64,000 nt of DNA, from positions 1 to 64,000 of the forward strand of contig JBBRNH010000001.1 of NCBI GenBank assembly GCA_038230415.1, read 5' to 3'. The notes under the pieces are model-generated. The model was not told the origin of the DNA. It searched no databases and was given only the letters and a program-made list of their open reading frames with translations. Below, piece by piece: positions 43,298-52,376 of this stretch (the stretch's first letter is position 1; the number at the start of each line of letters is the position of its first letter). The position numbers and the translations under genes were made by a program. This DNA is from JBBRNH01 sp038230415. GTDB taxonomy: Bacteria; Bacteroidota; Bacteroidia; Cytophagales; Spirosomataceae.

Positions 43298-44920
43298 TCA
43301 TATAGGGAGAGCTTCGTTAACCAAGTAATCACTTTGTAATTCAACCAACCCATCAAAGTATACTGGTTCACCAGTAGCACTGCCTGTTAACCGAGGAGTA
43401 ACCGAAACAACTCCAATTCCATTAGCAAAGTTTATATCTACTAAGACCCCTGTTAGGGTCAGATAAGATGGGTTTGATATACTCTCATCAAGAGTAATTA
43501 TTGTTATTCCAGGTGCGTCAAATACTCCGTTAAATCGTTGATTGATAACGATTTGTGCTTGAAAAGCTAAGGTAGCAGCAGCACCGGAGTAGTAGCTTCC
43601 TGCTCTAACTACTCCATCAATCCATATTCTATAATAACCGCCATTTGTGTTATTGATTGGCAGTTGTATTGCTTGTAGGAACCTCAAGACATTAATTGGA
43701 GAAACTGAGTTATTGGCACCACCCCCAGATACATTATTATATAACTGGCGTATGCGTCCACCTCTTTTTTCAAATGGACTCACGGTATTCAATGTAACAT
43801 TTGTAGATTTCTTTAGTAAGTTTTGGGTCATTATGTACTGATTACTGGGAATATCGTAGCACTCGATCTCACAGTTTGACATAAAACCCGTTGCAGGTTG
43901 ATTTCCCCCTGCAATGGGAGAGTGATAAATTACATACCTATTTGGTCTTTCTGAGACTACTGGAAGTGAGACTCGAACTTTGACATTGACTATGGTACAT
44001 CCGGTAACATCGAATAATTCGGTAGTTGGTGATGTGGAATTAGCTGATACCACATCAATCTCACTACTTCCAAAGCCAGTATCGCGTATTTGCAGTACAC
44101 GAGAAAAAGATTCTACTGTCGCGTGTACTTTTAAATTAGTAGTGTAGCTTACGCATAGAATTGCAGTCTCGTTTGTACCAGTATTTGCAACTATCTGACC
44201 CAAATACCCTTGAAAACTTAGACTGTTAGTTCCATATAATACCATTGCTGGACGACGCTTCTCAATTGATTGTAATGATGTACCGTTGATACTTGTAACT
44301 CCCATTGACCCTGTTCCAAGTGTGAGAGTTTGGAATGCACTGGAAGCTGTGTAGCTTATTCCGCTCGGGCTAAAGTCAACAGATAATCCCATAACCAGAG
44401 GTGTACTTGCAATAAACCTACATTCATGAATGAAGAACTCTTCACTCCTCACATTGAGTAGCCCGATGGAACCAAACCCTGCATTGGCTGTCGGGACATC
44501 AGTCATTTGCATGAAGCATTTGCGAATACCACAATTTAATCCGCCCGTACTGGTAAGTGCAAACTGAACTCCTAAAGTTGAAGGGTTGGTACTACTGGAG
44601 GGCAGGAACGTTAGGTTTTCACACCCAGCATGAGACGACCCGCTAAAGTCGAACATCGCACGGCTACCTGTGTTTCCAAGGATAATAGTATTGAAATATG
44701 ATCCACCATCACCTACTACCCATATGCCATTCTTGTTTGTAAGGTTAATAGGATTAGATATAAGATAGTAGCCCGCAGGTATGTAAATAGTCGCAGAATA
44801 TTTAGCAAACGGGTTTGCGCTCAATGAACTTGCATAGTCAACAGCTTTTTGGATAGCTACCGAATCATCAACTGAGCCATCGCCTTTCGCCCCAAACTGA
44901 GCATCTCTTACATTTACCAT
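43298..44920 (-). CDS. Pectate-lyase-3 beta-helix protein without signal peptide
   Basis: A 540-residue right-handed beta-helix protein. The N-terminus is the pectate-lyase-3 signature itself (FGAKGDGSVDDSVAIQKAVDYA near residue 9), then IYIPAG and repeated short beta rungs. It has no signal peptide: an in-frame TGA lies a short way upstream of this ATG, with no alternative start. The family includes phage tailspike depolymerases and pectin-type lyases; catalytic residues cannot be assigned. It is the last gene of the low-GC polysaccharide cassette, 223 bases after the GT2 gene, so a role on the polysaccharide is inference. Confidence 0.78.
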   Translation of the reverse strand: MVNVRDAQFGAKGDGSVDDSVAIQKAVDYASSLSANPFAKYSATIYIPAGYYLISNPINLTNKNGIWVVGDGGSYFNTIILGNTGSRAMFDFSGSSHAGCENLTFLPSSSTNPSTLGVQFALTSTGGLNCGIRKCFMQMTDVPTANAGFGSIGLLNVRSEEFFIHECRFIASTPLVMGLSVDFSPSGISYTASSAFQTLTLGTGSMGVTSINGTSLQSIEKRRPAMVLYGTNSLSFQGYLGQIVANTGTNETAILCVSYTTNLKVHATVESFSRVLQIRDTGFGSSEIDVVSANSTSPTTELFDVTGCTIVNVKVRVSLPVVSERPNRYVIYHSPIAGGNQPATGFMSNCEIECYDIPSNQYIMTQNLLKKSTNVTLNTVSPFEKRGGRIRQLYNNVSGGGANNSVSPINVLRFLQAIQLPINNTNGGYYRIWIDGVVRAGSYYSGAAATLAFQAQIVINQRFNGVFDAPGITIITLDESISNPSYLTLTGVLVDINFANGIGVVSVTPRLTGSATGEPVYFDGLVELQSDYLVNEALPI

Positions 44921-45143
44921 TTCCGTTCTTTCGTCTGAATTATATTTGAGTCAAGCAATCATATTAATCATCTGAACGCGAAAGTAGATTAATTTGACAT
45001 AGAATGTTGCTTTGTACCTGGGAAAATGATGTAAATTTATTTTACGGCCTGTGTAGCATAACTAAATCCGCTTTTATATAACATAAAACAAATAATATAT
45101 ACTTAAATTGTGTGCAATGGAAATGCAAAACCAAGTACCAATT

Positions 45144-45875
45144 CTACTTCTTGTAGAAATACTGAAGCAGGGTGTATGCTAAAATAGCCCGAGCTTGTAT
45201 TTTTTTTAATAATGTATTGGGGCTTTTTTTTACACTATCAGTAGGACTAACATTTCTTTCGTGACGACGAAAGTATGAGAGCTTTTCAGGCAAAAAGCTG
45301 ACTCTAAATTTAGCATTGGCAATTAGACCTATCCAAATGTCGTGGTAAATATAGAATCTATTAAGTTCATGTAGGCCAGTAGGGAAAGGTAAAACTTCAT
45401 CCAAAACCTCTTTCCTGAAAGCCATACAATTGCCTAAATAAGTATTTTTGATAAAATTCTTTACAATGCCAGCAGCAGAGTTGTAAGATTCGAAAAATGA
45501 GTTCTCAATTATATCTGAGTTTCCATTTATTACAAAGCAGTCAGTAACCAACAAGCTTACATTTTGCAGTTCTTTAATACATATTTCGACCTTATTATGA
45601 ACCCATACATCGTCCTGATCGGATAGGAAAATAAAATCTCCGCTCGCTCTAGATAGACTATTCTCAAAATTGGATGTGACTGAACGGTGCTTATTATTTA
45701 TAAATATTTTTATCCTTTTGTCATCAAATTCATTTAATATTAATAAAGTATTATCTGTAGAATGATCGTCAGAGACAATTATTTCATCATCAGAATTAAG
45801 TTGCATCAATATTGATGTAACTTGCTGTTTAATATACCTTTCTCCGTTATAGGTTGCCAAGCATACACTGTTCAT
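45144..45875 (-). CDS. GT2-family glycosyltransferase
   Basis: A 243-residue GT-A glycosyltransferase. The nucleotide-sugar site is seen in VSDDHSTDNT (near 36) and the metal-binding SDQDDVW (near 84). The C-terminal half has LNRFYIYHDIW, typical of rhamnosyl- or similar transferases, but the sugar cannot be assigned. It is AT-rich and lies 136 bases downstream of the wzy-like gene. Confidence 0.87.
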   Translation of the reverse strand: MNSVCLATYNGERYIKQQVTSILMQLNSDDEIIVSDDHSTDNTLLILNEFDDKRIKIFINNKHRSVTSNFENSLSRASGDFIFLSDQDDVWVHNKVEICIKELQNVSLLVTDCFVINGNSDIIENSFFESYNSAAGIVKNFIKNTYLGNCMAFRKEVLDEVLPFPTGLHELNRFYIYHDIWIGLIANAKFRVSFLPEKLSYFRRHERNVSPTDSVKKSPNTLLKKIQARAILAYTLLQYFYKK

Positions 45876-46011
45876 ACAAAAAATTATCGTTGTTAAGATG
45901 ATAAAATTGTTACTTTAACAGTTTTTGTGGAAAACCTGTGAGCCAAAGATTTTGCTATTCACTCAAAAATAGTTAGAGAATTACAAAATCTAAACAGGTA
46001 GCACTGCCAAC

Positions 46012-47250
46012 TTACTTCAGCCTGATTCTAATGTGACAAACTGGGTATATAAATAAAAAATACACGAAAAATATACTAACGTATATTAACGTAGCATATT
46101 CTATATCAATTAATAACGTAAAACAGTTGTATGCAAGTGCATAGCACAATGCATAACCTCCAGTACCTCTTATTAATAAAATTCTCATCTTTGCAACACA
46201 GTAAGCAATAAGCAAAGTATAGGGAATTAAGTACATATATCCTAGTATTGCAACTTGTAAAGGTAATATATAGTTAGGTCCGGCAGCAACGTCAATTTCC
46301 ATTCCACTGTCAATTTCATACAATCTCCACCCTATACTTTTAGTATCAACGTCAAATAGCTTACCCAGAAATAGTCCTAGAGCTGATTTTAAGTAAGCTA
46401 TTAATCCAGTGTCTAAATATTTGTCCGCGTTATTTGTAAGATACATATCTAAACCATCTCCAGCGGATATCACACGATCAAAAATCATCAAGCTTCCATC
46501 TTGGAGAGTCGCTTGTTCTTTATATAGTGAAGTGACAGATATAGCAACAAACAGACTTATAATAATCATTATTGAGCCATAGGTATTCAGTTTTTTCACA
46601 AATTGCCTGTCTCCTAAACTAAACTTAGAGAAGTAAGTACCTATTGCGAAAATAAAGTTTAGTATAGACGAGCGACCTCCTGAAAGCACATCTACAAATA
46701 AGTTTATAACCAAGATGAAAATAATTATAAATCTAACCTTAGGATTGTTGATAATTAATACAAAGGAAAAAAAGCAGAAAAATGGGAAAGCCCCCAATCT
46801 AAAAATATACTGTGTTGGATTTCTTCCTTCTAGCAAGACGAACCTATACAAAAACCACTCAACAAAGGTACTTTTACTTGCAAAAATTATGAAATCTATC
46901 TTACTGTAGAATGTTAATACAGTCGATATCAAGTAGAGGAAAAATATCAGTTTAGTGCTTCCCCCAATTTCAATATGCTGTACAGAAGAAGATTGCGGTT
47001 TCAAAAAGTAGAATAAAAAAACTGCATAAAGTATCAAAGAACCTGTGAATAACAGAATATTTGCGTTTACTCCATGTTTGTAAATAAACCCCATAATAAT
47101 TGCCATACAACTGGAAAACCAAATGAAGTGAAGTACGATAGGGTCTATTATTGATGTAATATACTTTCTAAAAGAAAAAAACAATACTCCCATAGTTAAG
47201 AACAGTGATGTTAACAACACACTAACATCATACTTTTCATAGTAAGCCAT
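46012..47250 (-). CDS. Wzy-like polysaccharide polymerase
   Basis: A 412-residue membrane protein with about 10-11 hydrophobic helices and a larger periplasmic loop around residues 230-330 (rich in charged residues). The profile and its place in the cluster fit a Wzy-type O-antigen/EPS repeat-unit polymerase, which links lipid-linked repeat units in the periplasm. Sequence motifs of Wzy are too variable for firm proof; VLSGGRSS near 180 is a typical O-antigen polymerase turn. The start overlaps the stop of the upstream GT2 gene by 14 bases. Confidence 0.7.
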   Translation of the reverse strand: MAYYEKYDVSVLLTSLFLTMGVLFFSFRKYITSIIDPIVLHFIWFSSCMAIIMGFIYKHGVNANILLFTGSLILYAVFLFYFLKPQSSSVQHIEIGGSTKLIFFLYLISTVLTFYSKIDFIIFASKSTFVEWFLYRFVLLEGRNPTQYIFRLGAFPFFCFFSFVLIINNPKVRFIIIFILVINLFVDVLSGGRSSILNFIFAIGTYFSKFSLGDRQFVKKLNTYGSIMIIISLFVAISVTSLYKEQATLQDGSLMIFDRVISAGDGLDMYLTNNADKYLDTGLIAYLKSALGLFLGKLFDVDTKSIGWRLYEIDSGMEIDVAAGPNYILPLQVAILGYMYLIPYTLLIAYCVAKMRILLIRGTGGYALCYALAYNCFTLLIDIEYATLIYVSIFFVYFLFIYPVCHIRIRLK

Positions 47251-47947
47251 AGTGTAGGAGATATTTTATTTTTAAGAGTAAGGAAAAAAAATAGTTCAAA
47301 TTTTTGTTGTAAAATTTTCCTCTAATCATATTTGTCTCTTCTAACGATAGCCTATCTGTTGAACTTATACCCTGAGTTCCACAGACGGCTATTATATCAT
47401 CTATTTTCCTGTACTTTGCTTTCTTTAAGTAAAGTTTAAGGTTCAACTCGTAGTCAGCCATAATTTTTTTCGTGGAATCATATCTAAATCCTTCAAATAC
47501 TGATCTATTGTAAAATGCGCCTTGGTGGTGTATTGTATTACTTAGAATCGTCTTTAGGTTAAGTGTAGACTTGAAAATCTTGCCTTTATCAGACATTACG
47601 TTGCCAAAAACAATGTCGTACTCGGCACCAAATGAACCAGATACGTTGTGGAGGCAATTTTCAGTTAAGTAATCATCTGCTCCTAAAAAATATATCCATT
47701 TTCCTGTCGCGATAGATATTCCTTTGTTCATAGCATCGTATATACCCTTGTCTGTTTCACTAATTATGAATATTCCACTTTCTTTGTAAGCAGCAACTTT
47801 CTCTATTGTTCCATCATTGCTTGCACCATCAATTATTATGAACTCCACATCATAGTACTGCTCTATCACGCTTTCTATTGTTTTCTCTATAGTAGAGACA
47901 GCGTTAAAAACAACTGTTATAATACTGATTAATGGTGACATCTTCAT
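47237..47947 (-). CDS. GT2-family glycosyltransferase
   Basis: A 236-residue GT2 protein: SIITVVFNAVSTIEKTIES at the start, IIDGASNDGT (near 37) and LGADDYL (near 90) form the nucleotide and metal sites. It resembles WcaA/WcaE-like transferases of colanic-acid type clusters, but the donor is unknown. It overlaps the wzy-like gene by 14 bases and follows the GT4 gene after 9 bases, so it is in one operon. Confidence 0.87.
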   Translation of the reverse strand: MKMSPLISIITVVFNAVSTIEKTIESVIEQYYDVEFIIIDGASNDGTIEKVAAYKESGIFIISETDKGIYDAMNKGISIATGKWIYFLGADDYLTENCLHNVSGSFGAEYDIVFGNVMSDKGKIFKSTLNLKTILSNTIHHQGAFYNRSVFEGFRYDSTKKIMADYELNLKLYLKKAKYRKIDDIIAVCGTQGISSTDRLSLEETNMIRGKFYNKNLNYFFSLLLKIKYLLHYGLL

Positions 47948-47956
47948 TATTTTCCG

Positions 47957-49063
47957 CTATGCTATCGCTTTGTATAAATCAAGAGTGCCTTGTGTTGTCT
48001 TTTGCCATGAAAACTGTTTTAACCTTTCCCTCCCTTTATTTACCATTTCTTTTCTTAAGCTCTCATCTATCAAGACTGCTTCAACTGCGTTTTCCATAGA
48101 TTCAATACTGTATGGATCCATGTACAAAGCAGCATCTCCTCCTACTTCTGGTAATGAACTGGTGTTGCTTAAAATGCATGGACAGTTACAGGCAAAAGCT
48201 TCGAGTACTGGTATTCCGAAACCTTCATACATGGAAGGAAACACAAAAGCAATTGCATTGTTGTACAATTCAGCTAAAATACTGTCATTTATGGTTTGCT
48301 GGAAAACTCTTGACTCTATTTTAAGCTGATTAATGTGTCTTATCTCATCTTTCTTGAAATTACCCCCACCTGCACATACCAAGTTTATATCATACCTCTT
48401 TAGTACAGGGGTTAAAGCTTGAATGAAAGAGTTAAAGTTTTTGTAAAACCCACGATTTCCAACAAATAGAAAATAAGGTCTTGACTCAAATTTAAATAGA
48501 TTTTGTGTATGCCTATCTTCTTGCTTCCTAAACGAGCTTCCCAAATGAATTACCTTTATTTTTTCCGGGTTTATATTTAATAAACTTACAATGTCGTTCT
48601 TTGTACTTTGTGATATGGCGATGATTAAATTTGATTCTTTAGCAAGTATTCTTTTTCTAACTATAAGCTCCTTATCGTGATTTAATTCCTTGTAAATATG
48701 CGAAAATTTTTCGTGTATCATGTCCAAAAAAGTAACTGTAAATGGTTTTTTATTTAGATATTTTATAAAATATGGGTCATAGTAGGTTGGATGAAACACA
48801 TCATATTTGTGTAATTTAAGGAGTTTAACCGCATTAAATTTATTCATACTGTAAAGCACAGTAGGTTTCTTTGGAAAATTAAAACTCGGCAAAAGAGACT
48901 TTTTTTGCTCGTGGCGCAGGTACGAATTATCAGAATAAATTACAGGTAGATGAGCGTTGTAATGAGAATGAGAGTTAATCCCATTCATTAGTTCAGAAAA
49001 ATACCGAGATATGCCGCCATAATTCTGTAAAGAAAAAGTCTGATGGTCAAAAAGAACATTCAT
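47957..49063 (-). CDS. GT4-family glycosyltransferase (mannosyl/rhamnosyl type)
   Basis: A 368-residue GT-B glycosyltransferase. It has YGGISRYFSEL near residue 15, the central FLFVGNRGFYKN (near 194) and the donor-binding PSMYEGFGIPVLEAFACN (E-x7-E, near 278). The sequence is of the mannosyltransferase-B type often found in O-antigen clusters; the sugar is not certain. The DNA is AT-rich. It is followed at 9 bases by a GT2 gene. Confidence 0.87.
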   Translation of the reverse strand: MNVLFDHQTFSLQNYGGISRYFSELMNGINSHSHYNAHLPVIYSDNSYLRHEQKKSLLPSFNFPKKPTVLYSMNKFNAVKLLKLHKYDVFHPTYYDPYFIKYLNKKPFTVTFLDMIHEKFSHIYKELNHDKELIVRKRILAKESNLIIAISQSTKNDIVSLLNINPEKIKVIHLGSSFRKQEDRHTQNLFKFESRPYFLFVGNRGFYKNFNSFIQALTPVLKRYDINLVCAGGGNFKKDEIRHINQLKIESRVFQQTINDSILAELYNNAIAFVFPSMYEGFGIPVLEAFACNCPCILSNTSSLPEVGGDAALYMDPYSIESMENAVEAVLIDESLRKEMVNKGRERLKQFSWQKTTQGTLDLYKAIA

Positions 49064-49104
49064 GGCTATAAAAGGATTTGAATAAAGTCAATAATTTTTG
49101 GGAT

Positions 49105-49998
49105 TCAAAAAACTTCCACCTTCTTAGTAAATGTATTGTATACTGGTAGTCCTTTTATAATTTCTGAGCCATCCTTAATAGATGAAAAGGATAAAGAGCC
49201 ATCAATGGCACGAGACTCACGAAATTTAGCCTCGACAAAACCTTCATTCAAGGATTTCACTTGAAGAGTCCCTACATGGCTGTTCAGCACAAAATAAGCG
49301 TTGTTTCCTGCTTTGTTACAACCCAAAAAAGAGTACCCTTTCTGTAATGATAAATCATACAAAGAACTCAGAGATGTGCCAAAGTATAGATGACTATAGT
49401 GAAATTTAGATCTGATAAAATTACTATTGTATGGGATGGTAATAGGTCTATGTTGCCCAAATAAGCTGTTATATTCTACAATAATAATTACTGGCTTTAT
49501 AACAGTTAATGCATTCAATATCCAATAGTCGTTACCATCAACATCAATGCTTAGTAACCCTATTTCTCCAGTAAACCCACTGGTCTCAAGAAGTGAATTT
49601 ATATTTTCAGCCGTAACAAAAGAGGCTAAAGCTGTCAAGTCATGTTGCCAATATAATTCTTCTTTTTTAATGAAGTTTATATTTTCTTCAGACCCGTCAA
49701 TTATTAGTCCCTTCCAATTATCATACTTTAATAAGAATCTTGTATTTGATTCTCTGTAATTTTCTACCCCAAATTCGATAAAAACCTTAGGTATGTCCTG
49801 AATTTTTCTCGTTAGAAACTGAATAATACCATCATCACCAAACTGAGAGAATACTTTAAATTCAGACTTTTCGAATGATTCCACATAGTTGTGCTGAACC
49901 ACCAAAGATTGTCCAAGTAAGAATTTTAAGTCTTCAGCGACAACACTATTTTTGTGGGCGTTACTAAAAAAGGATTTTATTTTCTTTAACAGTTTCAT
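49105..49998 (-). CDS. FkbM-like methyltransferase
   Basis: A 297-residue protein with a SAM-methyltransferase-type Rossmann core. It has FSQFGDDGIIQFLTRK near 52, the SAM-site-like VFIEFGVENYRESNT near 72, LIIDGSEENI near 97 and LLSIDVDGNDYWI near 148, in the pattern of FkbM-family enzymes. Members methylate hydroxyls on sugars or other small acceptors. It probably methylates a sugar of the repeat unit. It lies 33 bases after the wzx-like gene in the same operon. Confidence 0.75.
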   Translation of the reverse strand: MKLLKKIKSFFSNAHKNSVVAEDLKFLLGQSLVVQHNYVESFEKSEFKVFSQFGDDGIIQFLTRKIQDIPKVFIEFGVENYRESNTRFLLKYDNWKGLIIDGSEENINFIKKEELYWQHDLTALASFVTAENINSLLETSGFTGEIGLLSIDVDGNDYWILNALTVIKPVIIIVEYNSLFGQHRPITIPYNSNFIRSKFHYSHLYFGTSLSSLYDLSLQKGYSFLGCNKAGNNAYFVLNSHVGTLQVKSLNEGFVEAKFRESRAIDGSLSFSSIKDGSEIIKGLPVYNTFTKKVEVF

Positions 49999-50031
49999 GA
50001 ACTAATATTGTTTATGTTAAAATATTGTAGA

Positions 50032-51411
50032 CTAACGGTTCCAAATTCCTCTTGCTAACCTGTTTACTAAAAGGTCAGCCTGTATTGTTCCACAAACAGT
50101 TCCAAAAAAGATTGAACAACAAGTTGCTAGAATAACACCGCTACTGCCAAGATTCAGATATTTACCAAAGTATATTGATAGAGGAATGTTGACTATTGCC
50201 CCTATAGTAGATGTTATAAGCTGTATTCTAACCTTGTTCAGGCCGTTTGTTACAGCTACAGTTGCATTGTTCCAACATGTCAAAAGTACAAATACCCCCA
50301 TTGTCACGTTCAGACGTACAGGAATATTGATTGATCTCCCAATCCAAATACTATATACGGGCTGTGCTACAATTATCATCATAACCACAATTGATGCGAC
50401 TCCAACCCACACAAACTGCAAACGCCTGTAAGTGGTCTTTATCCACTCGAAGTCATCTTTCACTTTTGCTTCGGTAATAGCTGACCAAAGAGGACTAACG
50501 ATTATATAAAAAACCGTATTTACTAAGTTGAAATATCTGTAAGAAATACTATACTCAGTCACAAATTTAGGTCCAAACAAGTTCGTTATTATTAAGCTAT
50601 CCGTGTAGAAAATTACGAGTACTGCTAATTGTATTATGAAGAACTGTGAGCCCAAACTCATTAGTTGTCTACCATAAGAAATTTCTATATCCTGCAAACT
50701 AGGAATGTACTCTTTAAACTTACCTCTAAATAAGTATATAGTGTAGAAGAAAGACACTAACAAGGGGATAACAGTGGTTATTGTGGCGATAATATTTAGC
50801 TCAGGAGAGCTTGTTTCCGTAATGAAATAAACCGCTATCGATACAGTGACATTAGCAAGCAGTTGAATGAAATTAACTTCTGATGCTCTCTGAAATGCGA
50901 ATAGTACATAATTTATTACATCTAACACCAACTTTAGGCAAAAACCGGTACATATTATCAATAATATAGTTCTAAGTGTTTCTAACGCGATATTTGTATT
51001 TAGTATATTCTGCCAATCTAATGTATATACAAGAACTATAAAAATAGCTACAAAAAATAATTGAAAAGCACCAAACAAGAAATATGACGTGCTTATGTAC
51101 TTTATCGATAGGTCTTTTTGCTGACGTGTAAGAGATTCGGACAAACTATTTCTAAGACCATTACCGAGACCAATATCAAAAAAAGCAGCAAAACTGGCTA
51201 AGGAGCTAATGGTGATCCAAACTCCATATTCCTCTGTTACTAAGTGCTGAATTAAAATTCTTACTAATATCAACGAACACAAAACATTACCTATCTTCAG
51301 AAAAATTCCACTAACGACATTTGCTCTTAGGTTATGACTCCTTTCATCGTTTACGATTGAGTATCTGACTATTAGCCTAAATAAATTTTTACTCATGTAA
51401 ATATTTCTCAA
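50032..51411 (-). CDS. Wzx-like polysaccharide flippase
   Basis: A 459-residue MOP/MVF-superfamily membrane protein with about 12-14 hydrophobic helices. N-terminal NVVSGIFLKIGNVLCSLILVR and EEYGVWITISSLASF fit the PST/Wzx family. It should flip undecaprenyl-linked repeat units across the inner membrane. The start overlaps the stop of gmd by 4 bases (ATGA). The base composition drops sharply here relative to gmd, wzz and wza upstream. Confidence 0.85.
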   Translation of the reverse strand: MRNIYMSKNLFRLIVRYSIVNDERSHNLRANVVSGIFLKIGNVLCSLILVRILIQHLVTEEYGVWITISSLASFAAFFDIGLGNGLRNSLSESLTRQQKDLSIKYISTSYFLFGAFQLFFVAIFIVLVYTLDWQNILNTNIALETLRTILLIICTGFCLKLVLDVINYVLFAFQRASEVNFIQLLANVTVSIAVYFITETSSPELNIIATITTVIPLLVSFFYTIYLFRGKFKEYIPSLQDIEISYGRQLMSLGSQFFIIQLAVLVIFYTDSLIITNLFGPKFVTEYSISYRYFNLVNTVFYIIVSPLWSAITEAKVKDDFEWIKTTYRRLQFVWVGVASIVVMMIIVAQPVYSIWIGRSINIPVRLNVTMGVFVLLTCWNNATVAVTNGLNKVRIQLITSTIGAIVNIPLSIYFGKYLNLGSSGVILATCCSIFFGTVCGTIQADLLVNRLARGIWNR

Positions 51412-52376
51412 ATAGAATGTATGTCTTTATTAAAATTAACCATAGAACTCGCCACATATTCCATGTGATGTTGAGCAGACCACTTTATTCTACTTAGTGC
51501 TTTGTTCGGATTAGCATGGCCCTCTGCAATATCTGTCGGTCTAAAAAAGGATTTATCTATCGCCACATACCGCCCCCACTCTAAACCAAGATGGCCGAAA
51601 ACCGATTGAATAAAATCCCGTAGTTTATTCGTCTGCCCAGTTGCAATCACAAAATCATCAGCGGCATCTTGCTGTAACATTCGCCACATAGCATCTACAT
51701 ATTCAGGTGCCCAGCCCCAATCGCGGGCAATGTCAATATTACCCAACACCAATTTCTCTTCACTACCATTGGCAATGCGAACAGCGGTAGAAACGATCTT
51801 CTGCGTTACAAATCGCTCCGGGCGCAATGGAGACTCGTGGTTAAATAAAATGCCCGTGCAGGCATACAACTGATAAGCTTCGCGATAGTTAGCGACTTGC
51901 CAAAATGCAGCCGCTTTCGCAACGCCATAAGGACTACGCGGTCGAAAGGGGGTATTTTCGTCGGCTGCGTCTTTTCCGGTATCGCCAAAACACTCGCTTG
52001 ACCCGGCATTGTAGAACCGAATCGGTAACTCACTGAATCGGATAGCCTCCAACAAGTTGAGCGTGCCAATACTAATACTTTCTAACGTTTCTACGGGTTG
52101 CTCAAACGACAGACCCACCGAACTTTGCCCGGCCAAATTATAGATTTCGTCAGGCCGTATCTTGAGTATAGTCTGGAGTACACTCCGAAAGTCATGAATA
52201 TTCACCGAAACTGTTTTCACACGTTCACGTATGCCAAGCCGGTGCAGGTTTCCAAAAGACGTGACCTGAGCATCACGCGAACCCCCATAGACTACATACT
52301 CCTTTTTCAGCAGTAAATCGGCTAAATAAGCCCCGTCCTGACCTGACACTCCACAAATAAGGGCAGTTTTATTCAT
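51408..52376 (-). CDS. gmd: GDP-mannose 4,6-dehydratase
   Basis: A 322-residue short-chain-dehydrogenase-type enzyme making GDP-4-keto-6-deoxymannose, precursor of GDP-fucose, GDP-rhamnose or perosamine. NAD(P) motif GVSGQDGAYLADLLL (near 8), NAGSSECFG (near 121) and SPYGVAK (Tyr/Lys pair, near 147) are present, as are RDWGWAPEYVDAMW and the C-terminal RPTDI. No fucose synthase or aminotransferase partner gene is in the window, so the final sugar cannot be named. It overlaps both neighbours by 4 bases, so it is translationally coupled to wzz and wzx. Confidence 0.9.
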   Translation of the reverse strand: MNKTALICGVSGQDGAYLADLLLKKEYVVYGGSRDAQVTSFGNLHRLGIRERVKTVSVNIHDFRSVLQTILKIRPDEIYNLAGQSSVGLSFEQPVETLESISIGTLNLLEAIRFSELPIRFYNAGSSECFGDTGKDAADENTPFRPRSPYGVAKAAAFWQVANYREAYQLYACTGILFNHESPLRPERFVTQKIVSTAVRIANGSEEKLVLGNIDIARDWGWAPEYVDAMWRMLQQDAADDFVIATGQTNKLRDFIQSVFGHLGLEWGRYVAIDKSFFRPTDIAEGHANPNKALSRIKWSAQHHMEYVASSMVNFNKDIHSI

